The notes beneath the pieces were generated by a model. The model did not search any database. It saw only the letters and a list, made by a program, of their open reading frames with translations, and was not told the DNA's origin. From Symbiodinium natans (taxonomy: Eukaryota; Sar; Dinophyceae; Suessiales; Symbiodiniaceae): a DNA stretch of 64,000 bases. A program made the position numbers and the translations under genes. The DNA is taken from positions 610,280-674,279 of the forward strand of contig CAJNDS010002101.1 in the NCBI GenBank assembly GCA_905221605.1. Reading direction: 5' to 3'. This document shows, one piece after another, positions 11,580 through 23,598 of the stretch. The first letter of the stretch is position 1; the number at the start of each line of letters is the position of its first letter.

Positions 11580-13680
11580 TCAGAAATCGAGGCCCCAGTT
11601 CACGTCCTCCTGGTCGTCGGAGAACTCGTCAGCAGCTTCAAAGTCCCATAAGGCTTCGCCTGACAAAACGCGGTGGCGTGTTGTGAAAACCAGGCGAAGA
11701 CACATCGGCGTTCCGGCCTGTTTCAGATTTGAGCTGCTTCAGGGTGTTGGCCGTCTCAGGCACCTCCTCAACATCCTCCCCCTTCTTGGCCTAAGCATTT
11801 GGATGTGACAGTCAAGACACCAGATTCAGACACACGCAGGCTGAGATTCAGGCTTTTGCTCGCTTTCTAGCGTTCATCTTCCGATTCTCCAGGCGCTTCT
11901 CCTTCAGGTGCTCGGCCACCGACTTGAGTATGCCTCGAGGCATCTCTGGCACTGAGTTTTTTTGGGGGGAGAACTGGGGAGAACATTGGGGACACTCCAC
12001 AGGCTGCTCTCCTAAAGCTTTTTGCAGCCACAGGCTCTGCCCTCAGTGTCCCAGTCCATCTGCATCAACTGTGCCGGGTGCTGCAGCAGGTCCGTGCGAA
12101 CTTGCTGCTTCCTAGGCTTTGGCACACGCACTCTTCGCCCAGAAGCGTGTTCAAGCGCTCAGTGCGGTCAGGCTTCTGCTGAAACGACATTTGCTCCAGC
12201 CCTTCCAGCTCTCTGAGGCAGCGCCTAAGCCATGTTGATGATGTCGAAGATGTTGACTTCTTCACTGCAAGCTGTGACATGACGCAAACGCATCAATGAC
12301 AAACACGAGACGAAAACTACCAAAGCGCCGAGGAGCGAGACACTGAGGTCCTTGTTGACAGACTTCAGGATGCTCAGAACCTTGACTCGCGGATCCCCAC
12401 CCGCATCCCGGTGTCCCACCCTTCAGCAGCCTCTTCTATCCATAAAGCCGTCGGGAGCACGACGAGGTGCGATCAGGTGCGATAAGGTGCGATGCAAGCG
12501 GCTTGAGGCCCCAGTCCATCTGAACTGTAGTGGAAGTCGCTTAGGATCTGCTCACGTATCCGCGAGCTTCCTGCACTTCGAGAACCAGACTAGCATGCTA
12601 GCTTCCAGCTGCAGCCCATGCGTTATCAGCAGCATCGGAAAAAGACCTGTCCCACAGCACTGAGGGCTGAGGGCCTGTGGCAGCGTCGAGCCAGCGCCCT
12701 GTTTGGACAGCACGGCGCTCCAGCATGCCCTGCCAGCGGCCATCGATGTGCCGCCGCAGCCAGGCATCCCGCTTGATGCCCTCCTCGCCGAGGTGCCTTA
12801 AAGTCTTGCAAACCACGTTGTTGGCTTTTAAGGTTCTCAGCTGCTCAAGACAGCTGTCCACTGCCAGCTAACAAACCAATGTGAATACCTCTTCGTAAGA
12901 AAACTGACACCATGATGGTAGGCAAAGCAACTCCGACTTTCTCTTCTTGCTGCCTGGGATCAGGGCAGGGGGCAAGTATGGCAATATCACAATCAACAAG
13001 AGTCCTTCGAAAGAACAACCGAAGGGACAAGCCTGAACCAACAAAACCAAGCGAGGGGCATGTCAAGCGTGACCGAATAGCTGCAGCAACAACCCCCCGC
13101 ACCCCTGGCTTCCGCCTTTAAAAGTCCCATGCCCTCTGATCAAACAGCACCTACTCGCCACTCAAGCCCACCACCGTCTTTTTCTCGTGTTGACTTTGAG
13201 CTTCTGTCGCACCGCTTCCCCCCCCAACCAACCTGGCATTCCGCCATGCTGAAAACAAGCACACAAAACTCCAAGCCGAGCTGGCGTTGCCTTTCGTAAT
13301 ATCGCATGGCAGCGAAATGCAGCGAACGATGACAAAAAGCTAGTCACCTTTCCAAATCACACCAATTTCCCATACCACATTGCTGAAGACCGCATGGCTT
13401 GTGCAAGGTTTTGCTGCCACGGTTCTGGAGTCCAGCTTCTCCGCTGCCGCCTCGTCCTCTAAGTCGTCGAGGCCTTCTTCGAATGCCACAGGCCTTTCGA
13501 AGTTGAACCAGACCTCAGCGGGCACACAAAGTCTATCTATCGGAGTCTTCTGTACTGTGTGCGGCGGTGCTGGGCGCTCCATTCACGAACCTACACTGAG
13601 CTTTCAACACTAATCGGCTGTAGTTCGTAGCCCTTGCCGTCGGGTTTTGTTACCAACCTCAGCTTTGCTTCGCTTTGCAT
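11580..13680 (-). CDS. Probable TFIIF alpha-subunit-like transcription factor
   Basis: The three C-terminal exons join exactly. One ends at 11854 (LKEKRLENRKMNARKRAK) with a GC donor. The next is 11718-11790 (AKKGEDVEEVPETANTLKQL) with a GC donor. The last is 11580-11659 (EALWDFEAADEFSDDQED) and ends in TGA. Upstream on the same strand, about 13440-13560 contains EVWFNFERPVAFEEGLDDLE and about 13600-13680 contains KLRLVTKPDGKGYELQP. The order of K-Y-E-L-x-P, W-F-N-F-x-x-P, a run of Glu and then an acidic WDFE/DD motif follows RAP74 (large TFIIF subunit), a nuclear RNA polymerase II initiation factor. Exons near 12090-12250 and 12650-12830 are plausible but unjoined. The family call is by resemblance only. 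The N-terminus is not found. Confidence 0.4.
12463..12496. repeat. 10-bp tandem repeat (AGGTGCGATC)
   Basis: Three copies of a decamer, probably within an intron of the TFIIF-like gene. Confidence 0.8.
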
Positions 13681-13689
13681 ACCGTGACA

Positions 13690-15250
13690 GAGTCCCCGCC
13701 ACGGTCCCCCAGCCCACTGCATCCAAGCCACAACCAGTGCAGGTCGGGCTTGATGTCTGCTTGCTGCCCAGGACAAGACTTGCCGGCAAGGTTCAACGTC
13801 GTGCAGCCCTCATTGTCACAGGACACCCATCGTTGCACGTCCTGGGTACATCACAAATCATGACCTCGTAGTTCCTAAGAACGCAGCACGAGCTCCTGTT
13901 GTCGGGCAAGCTCATCATGTGAGAGGTGTGACACTCGGCCTGACAGTTGCCAATATACCGAGCTCACAGGTCCAACGTTTTGCCTTGATTCCCGTTGCGT
14001 TTGTACCCAGATCACCCTTGGGCCTATGGCGACACCTGGTCCTATGGGTGCCAGGGTGGCGCCAACCATGCGTCACGCAACTACCTAGGCAGCGGAACCA
14101 GAGATTGCACGGTGCATGGGCGCAGCTGACCACATCGCTTCGTTTGGACCCTCTCAGACAAGATAAGCTGCCTCCGGTCGTAGCGGTTGGGGCAAGCACA
14201 GGGCAGGAAAACCAGTCTAACATATGGCATAGCATTCAGGCTGGGGAGGGCTGAAGCTGTTTGCCAGTATGCCTACATGCAAGCGGAACTTAGTAGCACA
14301 GCCTTGCGTTTGCAACTGTTCATGGTATCATGGCGGCGGACCTTGAGAAGAAGCTACTGAACTCCTTCAGCAGGTGCTGGATAGCAAGGTAGGATTGACT
14401 AAAGTGCAGCCAAAGCCAAGGCATGAAGGCATAGAAGCGATTTCCGACCGCCGTCCATAGACTAAGTCAAAGTCTCCCCTGGCAATCTGATCCAAGCACG
14501 CACCGCTTGGTGGTCGAAGCTGAATTGGAAACGAGTAGGGATCGTGCCCTACAAGCCGCTATACAAAACAAAAGCACAGATTCATGATTAATATGGCGGG
14601 CCCCAGCAAAGAAAGCGCTCTCGTGGAGTCCTGTCACAGAGCGTGCAGCCGTCTCCCTGTGTGACCCTTTCGTTGGCAGCCGCAAAAGATCATCTTTTAC
14701 ATTCACTCTTCATGGTTGCTGGACCCCGCCTACTCTCGCTCGGTGCTACTTTTGGAGTGTAGGCGTAACTGTACCGCTGGGCCGAGGGCTTGGTTACCCC
14801 CTGCAGGATCTATATACTTAACTTTTGGGGCGGTGGTGCTTTTCCATTGTAGGTGGCCACTCTGCATTGAGGCTTCCGACAGTTTTTCAGGGCTTCACAG
14901 GGCTAGGATTCCGAGCATGTTCGACGGGGTGCTTGCTTTGGGCTTGACACCAGCACCAAGGGAACGAGAGCACGTGAGAGCACGTGAAAGGACATTCAGT
15001 CTCGGATGCCGCTTGCTTCTTGCTGCTTGTAAGCGTACAAACGAGAAGGGTTCCTACATGTTCCCATCAACAGTGGTCCCGGACCATCCCGAATATAGTA
15101 ATCGTCAGGCTGTATATCTCATCATCACACTGGTCACTATATAGCTTAATGATAGGGACTCAACCAACCCTAACATCACCAAACACCAGTGCTTTGCACT
15201 TTGACATAAGCGGTCACGCTCAACGGTGTGGCGTCGGGTCCTGCCTTGTC
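13690..15250. other. Unassigned, possible upstream exons
   Basis: At about 13885-14065 the complementary strand reads an open frame ending LSHDELARQQELVL before a stop. No family is recognised. From 14250 to 15250 I see nothing convincing. Confidence 0.2.
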
Positions 15251-15255
15251 AGATC

Positions 15256-15411
15256 TTACCCGGACCGCTGGCTCGGGGAGCTTTGTGTCCGCTGCCTCTT
15301 GGCAGTGGGCCCTTGCGGCTGCGTCGGCTCGTTGGGTTCACCCTTCTGCGCCTTCTGCACCTTCTCACTGACACCACCAGGCGGGAAGCTGACAGATCTG
15401 ATGCCAACCAT
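15256..15411 (-). CDS. Short exon of a disordered, lysine/glutamine/proline-rich protein
   Basis: An open stretch of about 52 codons begins near an acceptor-like GCAG|G and an ATG at 15411. It contains VSEKVQKAQKGEPNEPTQP and PTAKRQRTQSSPSQRSG. It runs into GGGTAAGATC, which reads either as a stop or, more likely, as a canonical GT donor. It could be the last part of the HEAT gene to its right or the first exon of the gene to its left. Confidence 0.35.
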   Translation of the reverse strand: MVGIRSVSFPPGGVSEKVQKAQKGEPNEPTQPQGPTAKRQRTQSSPSQRSG

Positions 15412-15789
15412 GCCTGCAAAGCCTGGACAATGACCGGGACCGCTTTGATTCCACGGATCTTCCTGCGCTCAGCATGTGCCAAGAGGCACCCAGCAGAGTA
15501 TTAAAGAGACGTCAGAGGGCAATAAGAAACTCACATATGCTCAGTGCTTGCCTCAGGGATGCAGTTGCTGCATGGCGCACACTAGCATCAGAGTTCAGCA
15601 ACTGCGCCTGAAGGAGCAGAATAACATAGAACGACCACGTACAGTTCCAAAATCACACGAATTCGCCATGCTCACATCAGAAAGAGCCGAGTGCGAACCT
15701 GCAGCTCTTCTACCGCGTGAGCATGGGCCTGCCAGATGTTGTATGTAAAGCAAAAACCATGTCAACAGCTCGCAATGAGTAAGCCAAGC

Positions 15790-18620
15790 CTGTCCACAAA
15801 GCTCACCCAAGGACTGCGCAGCAGAGCACTGCACCACCGCGGTGTCACTCTCCAAGCAACGACCTAAAGGTCGTTGCAGAAGATTTCGGACATGGAACAG
15901 ATCGAAGGCCATCTGCAGGGCGTCTGCCGAACTCTTCATGGATTCTCAGGAGCGCACGCAACGCCGACACAACGGCCTGGTCACCCGGCCTCGCAACCTG
16001 TCACGTCCCAAGGGGTCCTCTCCCAGCCCTGTTAGCCCGGCATCCACTGCACATTTTGTTTCACCGGTTGCTGTTTCTTGGCTTGGCCTTCGCCAGCGTG
16101 TAGGCCGCGATGGCGCGGCAGTCGGCATCACCGTGACCAAGACAACGAGTCACAGCAGCAACAGTAAAGGGATCCCCAGGCTCTGCCATTTGGGACAAGG
16201 CCTCAACGGCCTCAGATCTCACCTCAGCCGATCTCGACACTGGCTTGGGAGATATTCGGGCTTGAGGTCTCTCAGTCTAGGAAGCTAGACAAGTGAAGGC
16301 TAAACAACGTTCGAGCATCCGCTGAATCCTTGAGGCAGTCTGCGATTGCGGCAATAGCTGTGGCATCACTTTGCTTCTTCTTGGAACCGTCCATCCGGGA
16401 ACTTGCAAGCAAGGCTATGGCCCGAATGGCTGAAATCCGGAGTCGAACTTCGTCTTGGACAGCGCCAGTGCCGGAAACCAGCGGCAACAAACTGCAGATT
16501 ATGGTGGCATCACCCCGCTTGCCGTGCTCTGCAAGTGCTACCACTGCAGTTTCACAAAGCTGTGAATTCCCAGATCTAAGCAAAGAGAGTAGACATTCAA
16601 CGAAACGTGGGTCACCCTTGCGAGCAACAGCTTGCAAAGCCTGCACGCATGCGAGCTGAATTCTCAGTGGAATCGCTGTGCTTTGCTCAAGAATTCTCAG
16701 AATACTGGCAGTAACAATGCCGCTACCCCGACGCAAGGTCAAACGAGCCAGGACGAGGAGAGCCTCACGCAGCTCATCATGCCCTACCTGCGGCAGCAGA
16801 TCCACAAGCAACCCAATGACGGGAGGGTCACCCCGGCGGCTTACCGTGCCAAGGGCTTGCACAGCTGCCGAAACAACTTCTGCATGAAATGGTGGCAACA
16901 GCCCTGTACGCAGAGCTGCCAATGCCACCTCATCACCAGCCTTGGCTACCTTTCCCAAAGCTCTGGCTGCCGCACACCTTACCTTCGAATCCACACTGGA
17001 GAACATCTGACTCAAGCACCTGATGACTGCGAGGTCGCCTTGTGAAGCACAGGCTGCCAAAGCATCCAGCACAGCTGCTGCCACGTCGGGGACGTCCTCC
17101 AACCGAGCCAGAAGGGCTTCGAGGATCTGCTTATCCAGTCGTGCATCATCTGTCCTACCCAGCAACGCGAGTTTGCCAGCTGCGTCCATGCGCATCTCCC
17201 GGGTTGGGTGCTTCAAGCCTTTCAAAGCCCACGCAGCACAAACGCGCCTTGACTTCTCAGACACCTTTCCCATCTTCAAAACCGCAGACATACACAAGCT
17301 TTGCACGTGCAGGTCGGCATCCACCAACCCGGCTTCTGCTGCACTCTGAAAAGTTGGATGACTGAAGTGATCCATGTACTGACTAGCTGCAACTCGCAAC
17401 TTGAGCTCCTTCTCCCGGCGCAGAATGGTGTGCAGAATATCAGCCATGACAGGAAGCTGGCTTGCCAAGCTCTCATGCAGGATCCGATTCGCCTGCGTTG
17501 TTCCGGCCGACTGAGCGGAGGTCTCAGGGGTCAGCACTTCCAGGCATCGCTCCCGCACGCAAGGCGGCTGCTCCTTTGTACCAGCCACTTGAACCAATTC
17601 CCCCACCAGCCGCCGATCTACTCGCTCGTCTGCAGCAAGCACATGCAAGGTGTCCACAGCTGCAAGGCGCACCTCAGCGACTTCGTCTTGACGAAGCCGC
17701 GCCAGCGCTGCTTGCACGATCTGCGCAAAGCCATTGGCGCGATGTTCGGAGCCGGCAAGCTGGTACAGCTGTCGAGCCGTGGTCAGGGCAGCTCGACGCA
17801 CTTCCGCATCAATGTCTACCACACGACGAAGTACCAACAGACTGGCCGATGAGTCTGCAGCCAGACAAACATGAGACAAAGAACTCACCGCGGCTCGCCG
17901 CACAATGTCGGACGGATCCTCACTTGGAATGAGATCAAATATAATCAGCCTTTCGTGCCTACACAATCTAGCCAGCAAATTTACCTTCTGTAGCAACCAA
18001 GCTGCTGCCAGCGCAGACCTGCTTGTCAGTGCATATGCATTCCGCGGACTCTCTCATCACTCTACTCAACATCTGGGCAGCAGCTGGGCTAAGGTCCTCG
18101 CTTTAGCGCAGAAACAGCAGCCGTGTGCCCACGCTCCGCCAGTAAAGGCAAGCAGCTTACCGCGCTCTCCCGCACATGTAGAGACTCATCGTCCACCTGC
18201 CAGGATGCTGTATTCCCCTGTACTTCTGCTGGCTTGGGGCATATGAGACTGCTTCCCCTTGTACTTGCCTTAGCTGCCACCGACTCAATGACCTTCGCGT
18301 TCACATGCGCTTGAGTACAGTTTTCCACAGCTTCTGGAAGAATCGTCAGGACAGCTTGCCGCATTCGCCAATCAGGGTCCTCGAACTGAAGAGGCTCTAG
18401 GGAGCGGATGCTTACAGGAAGCTTGGAGAGCTAGACAATCCTCAAAGTAGCCACTCCAGACAGGAACAGACGGACCAGAAGAATGATAATGACGTGCGCA
18501 TGCTGAGGCCGAACAATACAGCCTCTTGGAAACAAGGAGTCCTGCAGCCGCTTTTGCAACGCCTCAATCACTTCCCCGTGGCCTCGACCGCCGCGCTCAC
18601 AAAACTTTCGCAAAGCCGCC
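15790..18620 (-). CDS. HEAT/PBS-lyase-type repeat protein, at least seven exons
   Basis: A solenoid of HEAT repeats, about 37-40 residues each, with the signature D-x-x-x-V-R-x-x-A-x-x-x-L followed by GD. Probable order: exon ending 18542 (KLAALRKFCERGGRGHGEV; GA donor); 18269-18379 (DPDWRMRQAVLTILPEAVE; GC donor); from 18196 (SLHVRESAVSCLPLLAERG); a long exon from about 17940 to 16317; 16088-16222 (VRSEAVEALSQMAEPGD); 15946-15997 (PGDQAVVSALRALL); 15790-15863 (DTAVVQCSAAQSLGEL). The joins at 16317/16222, 16088/15997 and 18542/18379 keep frame and repeat phase. Such proteins are scaffolds, and no catalytic site is visible. The start lies to the right of 18620 and the C-terminus below 15790; neither is resolved. 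Confidence 0.8.
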
Positions 18621-18639
18621 AGCTTTCCTTGCACCATGC

Positions 18640-19200
18640 CAAAACATCACCTCCCTGCAGTACCCACTGTGGCCAGACCGCTGTGTGTATCCGAGGGTCT
18701 CCAAAATGAGATAGAAGAGCCGGATTCACTTGCCTGGTCGTTCGCAAAGAAGGGTAGTGGGCTCATATCGCCGCATAGCCGAGCTCGGCACATCCAGAAA
18801 GCAAAGAACTCAGGATCAGCTCTGAAATGGGAAGGCCAGCCTCGGCGCAGTCCAGCTGGCGCGCCAGAACAGCTCCCATGTCAAAGTGCCGGCTGGCCAT
18901 GGCCTGGGAATGAGAACTTGGAACAGAAAGCTACAAGTGCCATGCGTGTCCTGCAAGTGCACAAAAAGAACCCGTCCTTTGCATTCCGAGACGTTGCTCG
19001 AAATCGAACCCAGGAAGCCATGTCGAACATCACACACCATGGGAGCAGACTCAAGTCAGCAAGCAAGCAGACCATTGCTGCACGGGACGTGCTACACCCA
19101 TCAGATGCAAGTCCGTGGGTTCGAGCACTGGGACAGATACCGACAGATACTGCAGAACCATTCAAACCAAGACAAGATTAGTGCTCAGATGTGCTCACAG
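18640..19200. other. Upstream of the HEAT gene
   Basis: About 18655-18720 on the complementary strand reads LLSHFGDPRIHTAVWPQWVL, possibly another HEAT exon. 18730-19200 shows nothing I can assign. Confidence 0.25.
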
Positions 19201-19429
19201 GCTCACGGGCAATGGAGCGCCGCCAGTTTTTGCTCGCACCCTTTGCCATGAAAACGGCATCGATGCAGATCAATGCAGGTCGGCACAAGTAATGCTTCTG
19301 TCATGTTTTCCGGCCTGAGTATCCTGAGTTCTCCGACGCGACTTTGCTTCCGTGTCTGAAACCACCACTGTCGGAACCTTCTGGCACATCTGCTTCCTCC
19401 TCGTCGTTCGACCCCACAGCACGAAGGCT

Positions 19430-20000
19430 GAAAATCCATCACGTCCAATTGGTCAAGCTTGACGTCCTTCCGGTAGGCCTGAGACAACAAGAGACCGGAA
19501 GATGCACACCTGTCAGACCCCTGGGGCTCACTTCTGCCCTATGGATTTTCATGGCATCCACGTCGCCTTCGGCATTCGCAGGTCCCGTGTCTGGGAGCTC
19601 GATCTCTTGGAAGGAAGCACTTCGAAGGCCTCGGTGAGGAGCGACATGAATCGACGGGCACGTCGCCAGTGAAGTTGAGGGAGAGCCTGGTGAGCTGCCA
19701 GCGTTGCTGTCCGCGTCCTGCGCATTTCGGCACTGGAATCTGTTAAGCATATGGCTCTCCGGTGATCTCGTGATCTGCCTCCTCATCTTCGCCATCCCAG
19801 AGAGTGGCGTTGACCTGTCGAGCGCTGGATGGTGGGCTGTGTGACGGCTACGTGGGAACATGTGCAGGTTCGTGCCCGCGACCTTGCCAGCATTGAAATG
19901 AAGCACAACCGGCCCCCGATCTGTGGGCGCCTCTGCGAACTCAAGTGACGGGGGCAATGGGCAATGACCTCTCTCTCCAGACAAGAGCCCTCAAGTCGAG
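19430..20000 (-). CDS. Unrecognised gene, probable exons
   Basis: Protein-like segments on the complementary strand, in different frames as expected of exons. About 19870-19960: FAEAPTDRGPVVLHFNAGK. About 19750-19820, after an AG|G: NATLWDGEDEEADHEITGEP. About 19640-19710: QQRWQLTRLSLNFTGDVPVD. About 19545-19630: FQEIELPDTGPANAEGDVDA. About 19430-19480: RKDVKLDQLDVMDFQPS. The middle segment is acidic. I do not recognise a family and have not tested every join. Confidence 0.4.
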
Positions 20001-20459
20001 GTGGCGGCAACAAAGTTGCATTGCTCGGATGGCCAGCCACCTCAAAACCGGGAAAATCCCGAGCATACTCAACCCCGGCCAGCTGAGTGGTGCTGAGTGC
20101 TGCTCACACCGAAATCTCTCGTCCGGGTGGGGATTGCCGGACTTCTCCATCCTTTCAGCGCCGCCCACCCGAAGGCATATGAGCCCTTGCAGGGCTCGTT
20201 TGAATGAGCAGCCTTTTCGCGGATGCTCCATGCTCGCAGACGGAGGTCTGCCTGACAGGCCAACAGTAGGAAAGCCTCTCTTATCCCGCAGAGCCCTGAG
20301 ATGAGGACCTCGGAATTCAAGGCCAAAGAGGACCCGGCCAAGGAAAGCAAGGCATTGCTCCATCCCTCCTGGATGCAAAGCAGGGCCGACCCGATGCAAG
20401 AAGCTTGCCTTTGTCTGCTCTCAGATACTGTAAATACATCCACAGAATACATTTTCCAT

Positions 20460-21180
20460 GTACAGATATACCTGGTAGCAAAAACATACTCATTCATATG
20501 TATATATATATATATGCGTAGTATAATATTTATGTTCATTTATCTGCCGACCCTTTGCGGGGCGGCACCCAGTGAAATCCGCTTCACATCCCGTAGGCTC
20601 TTCCATAATGCCCAAGTTGCAACCAGATGCGAAAGCTTCATAGCAAGCTTGTTAACGTAAAATCCTGAATCCCGGGGCATCCTGGACAGCAACCATGCAC
20701 AGAAAGCTTGAGCCCGATTCAAGAACCTTGATTCAGACGTGGACACGATACCCAAGAAGCGGGCCATCCCTGACATCGGGCCGTAGATAATTGTACTATG
20801 GTCTACCCCAATAACCCTGCTATCATCCTCATCATCTTACCCTTCTTCCTTCTTCAAGGGCCAGGGCTGGAGGGTCCCGAAGGCCCAGGACTTACAAGTT
20901 TGAAGCTCCAAGCTTCTGTGCTTTCAAACGTTCGAGACCTTTTGGGGCAACAAAAGTGTTCGGGTTCTCTTACACACACATACATATACATACGTATATT
21001 ATACATATGTATATAGATAGCTATTTATCTATTTATCTATCTATATATCTATCCATCTATCTATGCATAGCTATTTATCTATATATCTATCCATCTATCT
21101 ATCCATCTACCTATGCATATGCATATGCATCGGATACATGTGTATATATATACATACATACATATATACACAGAAAACGT
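20460..21180. repeat. A/T-rich microsatellites
   Basis: A TATA run at about 20498-20518. At about 20975-21170 there is a long mixed ATAC/TATC/ATCT tetranucleotide region with short CATATG and GCATAT stretches. No coding sequence is seen between 20460 and 21180. Confidence 0.9.
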
Positions 21181-21309
21181 CACACTAGCATACATGTGTC
21201 ATCATCGTCCTCCACGTCAAGTCCAGTCAAAGAGATACCGCATGCGCAGCGTTCGATGTGAGTGCCCTGTCGCTTGGGGGGGGGGAAGGAAGCTTCCCCA
21301 AAGCCAAGA

Positions 21310-22130
21310 CCTGTCTGTTTACAATCCCGCCGATCTCGGCCTCGAGAATCGCTGCCGCAGCACCCCCGGCCAGTGAGATGCCCACCTCTCTCGGTGCCAT
21401 CACTTTGCAGACACACTCATCAAGTTTCTGAGGCTGCATCAAGCCTGGCAGTCTCGTATCACGCTGCGAAGGATCTGAACAGCACTGCCAGAATGGGCTG
21501 CCACTTCGATGCCTTCAGTACACAAAGTTCTGGTTCAGCTTGGCTTTCAGCGCGGGTGTATCAGAGAAACGATCACGTGAATCGCTCTGACTCAGGACCC
21601 CGCCAACGCCACTTCCACCAGTCTCGATCTGGCGCCACGATGCTTGACTTGCATGCACGTGCAACAGCCCAACCCAGCCTCACAGCGCTCCACACTGCAG
21701 CCACCCGCAAGAAGTAGAGCAGGGCCCCCTCCGACAACTTGGAGATGTAAGCGACTCAACCTTGTCATTGTTGGCAGTTGCGGACTTGTCTGGGGGGTGG
21801 CTTCTTGGCAGCAACACAACGAACCAGGTTCTCAGTACAGCACACCACCGTGTTCACGGCACCACCCGCCGCCACAATCAAGCCTTCCTGATAACAGCAA
21901 AACTCCACTGCGAGTCGAAAATCCCCACGAATCACACACACACACATGCTGCCTCACCCTCCAACTTGGCGGAATTATCTGCGGGACCTTCGATGTATAT
22001 GGCCTCAAACACAGCACGACGACCGCAAAGCTGCAAAGCAGCACTCAGCGGATGGAAGTCTTCTGACTGGCGATCTGCCACGACCGCTTTCGCAAGGCAG
22101 ACCAGGCTCCCGACACTTCCTCCCCTATAC
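21310..22130 (-). CDS. Unrecognised gene, at least four exons
   Basis: Clear exon-like blocks on the complementary strand. About 21990-22115: LAKAVVADRQSEDFHPLSAA, GRRAVFEAIYIEGPADNSAK, ending GAG|GGTGAG. About 21780-21895, after a CAG|G: EGLIVAAGGAVNTVVCCTEN. About 21455-21520: IEVAAHSGSAVQILRSVIRD. About 21315-21440: QKLDECVCKVMAPREVGISL, GGAAAAILEAEIGGIVNRQ. The alanine/glycine-rich helical character and Cys pairs do not match a family I know. Order and strand make a single gene likely. Confidence 0.45.
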
Positions 22131-22365
22131 TAGTAGGACTTTCATGGACTTTTATGGACTCCCCAAGGCCAAAGCCCAAGGCACCAAGGCACACGAAGGC
22201 ACCAAGGCACGGACATGGTCCAAGATGAGGGGACACAGCAGCTTCTCCGAGTGTCCAGGCCTTGGCTTGGACTTGAACGCTCTTCGAAACCTTGTTGAAA
22301 CCTTAGGCGAGCCTTCCGAAGAAGCAGAGGTTCCATTTACTAAGCATGTTTCCAAGGATGGGCAA

Positions 22366-22370
<5 letters not shown>

Positions 22371-22399
<29 letters not shown>
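22371..22399. repeat. Poly(A) run of about 28
   Basis: An uninterrupted A tract on the plus strand between the unknown gene at 21.3-22.1 kb and the kinase. It could be a simple homopolymer or the tail of a retroposed sequence. I see no target-site duplication or element body that would decide. Confidence 0.9.
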
Positions 22400-22401
<2 letters not shown>

Positions 22402-23595
22402 TCCACGGTTTCACTGCGACTGTTTTGCCTGCGAGAAGCAGCCTCAGCTCTGCTGTGCTCTGAACAAATTTGCTAATCACTGCTCTACTCAATTATGCCA
22501 ATTCTCACACCACAAATCCTGACGTCAGCAGGACTTGCTGGGTGCATGCTCAGGGAGTCTTTGGTCACCGCAAGGGGCGGAAGACACAAACACTGTGGGC
22601 ACCTTCCGAATCGGCAGTTATTGGCTAACATCTACCAGCGCACACAAGATTTCCAGCCCCCACAGCAAGGATCAGCCATCGCTCTCGAGCGGATGGGCTA
22701 TTCTTTGCCGAAGAGCATCTCTCCTCCATCTACTTACCGACACCTTCGGTTGTAGCTCGCACATGATGTGTTTGAGTTTGAGCTTCTAGGTTCCAAGATG
22801 TTAAAAGTCTGCAGGAGCGAACTCACGCCTCATACGCCTGTGCAACGGTTTCCTGCGGCTTGGCCGCAAGTGCATCTGAAACGGAACTCACGTCTCATGC
22901 TCGTTAAGGCCCGGAAACTCATCACCTTGGCAAAAAAAATCAAACACAACGCCATGCATCAGGCAGCAAACGGTCACCCTAACAGCACCGATGCCGAGGC
23001 ACCATCGTCAACTGCGAAATCCTCAGTTTCAAACTGGACTGGCATCCCTCTAGAATCCCAGAGCTAGCCCAGGACCAACGCCGATAACGATGGTTGAATG
23101 ATGGCTGCTGGTAGAAGTAGCACCAAAAGAACTGTGAGAGCAAGGCTCCCATTGCTCCTTCGGCGCTGACTCCCGTGGTTCCTTCTCCTCCTTCGCGATA
23201 GGCTGCCTGAGCACTTGTGTGCTACTGGCGTGCTACTTCTGTGCTACTGTGCCACAGATCTTCAAAGATGTTGCAAGGCGTTGCAAGGCGTTGGTAGAGG
23301 TGTTGCAAGGTGTGCCACGCCCTGAGGCAGCGCATCAGTTCTCAATCTTAGCCAGGAATCGGAGGAATCCGCTGGTCCAAGGGCGGCAGCCGACTCAAGA
23401 GCCTCTTCAAAGGCTCGGCCTCACTCGAGGACGTCCCCCCAGTCTGCGAGACGCAGCACAGTTCAAAAAAAAACTGTGCAAGCTGCAACAGTGCCGAGCA
23501 AGTCACATCGGCCGTGCGGAAAAACTTGACATTTCTATCGCAGACCTGTCCGACGCACAGCTTCGCGCACCACTGTAACTCGGAGCCACATCAGC
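22400..23595. other. Downstream flank of the kinase gene; possible C-terminal exons
   Basis: About 22960-23060 on the complementary strand reads WDSRGMPVQFETEDFAVDDG, and about 23360-23490 is open with LAQFFFELC after a CAG acceptor. These could be the end of the kinase domain (the LxHxFF element) and its tail. The nine-T run at about 23466-23474 makes the frame uncertain. A 10-bp repeat (GTTGCAAGGC) lies at about 23270-23296. Confidence 0.3.
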
Positions 23596-23598
23596 GGC

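Noticed and set aside
16272-17996. A complete single-exon 574-residue gene
   Set aside because: Its last residues run past a GC donor at 16316. HEAT repeats continue in frame in exons 16088-16222 and beyond, so it is one exon of a longer gene.
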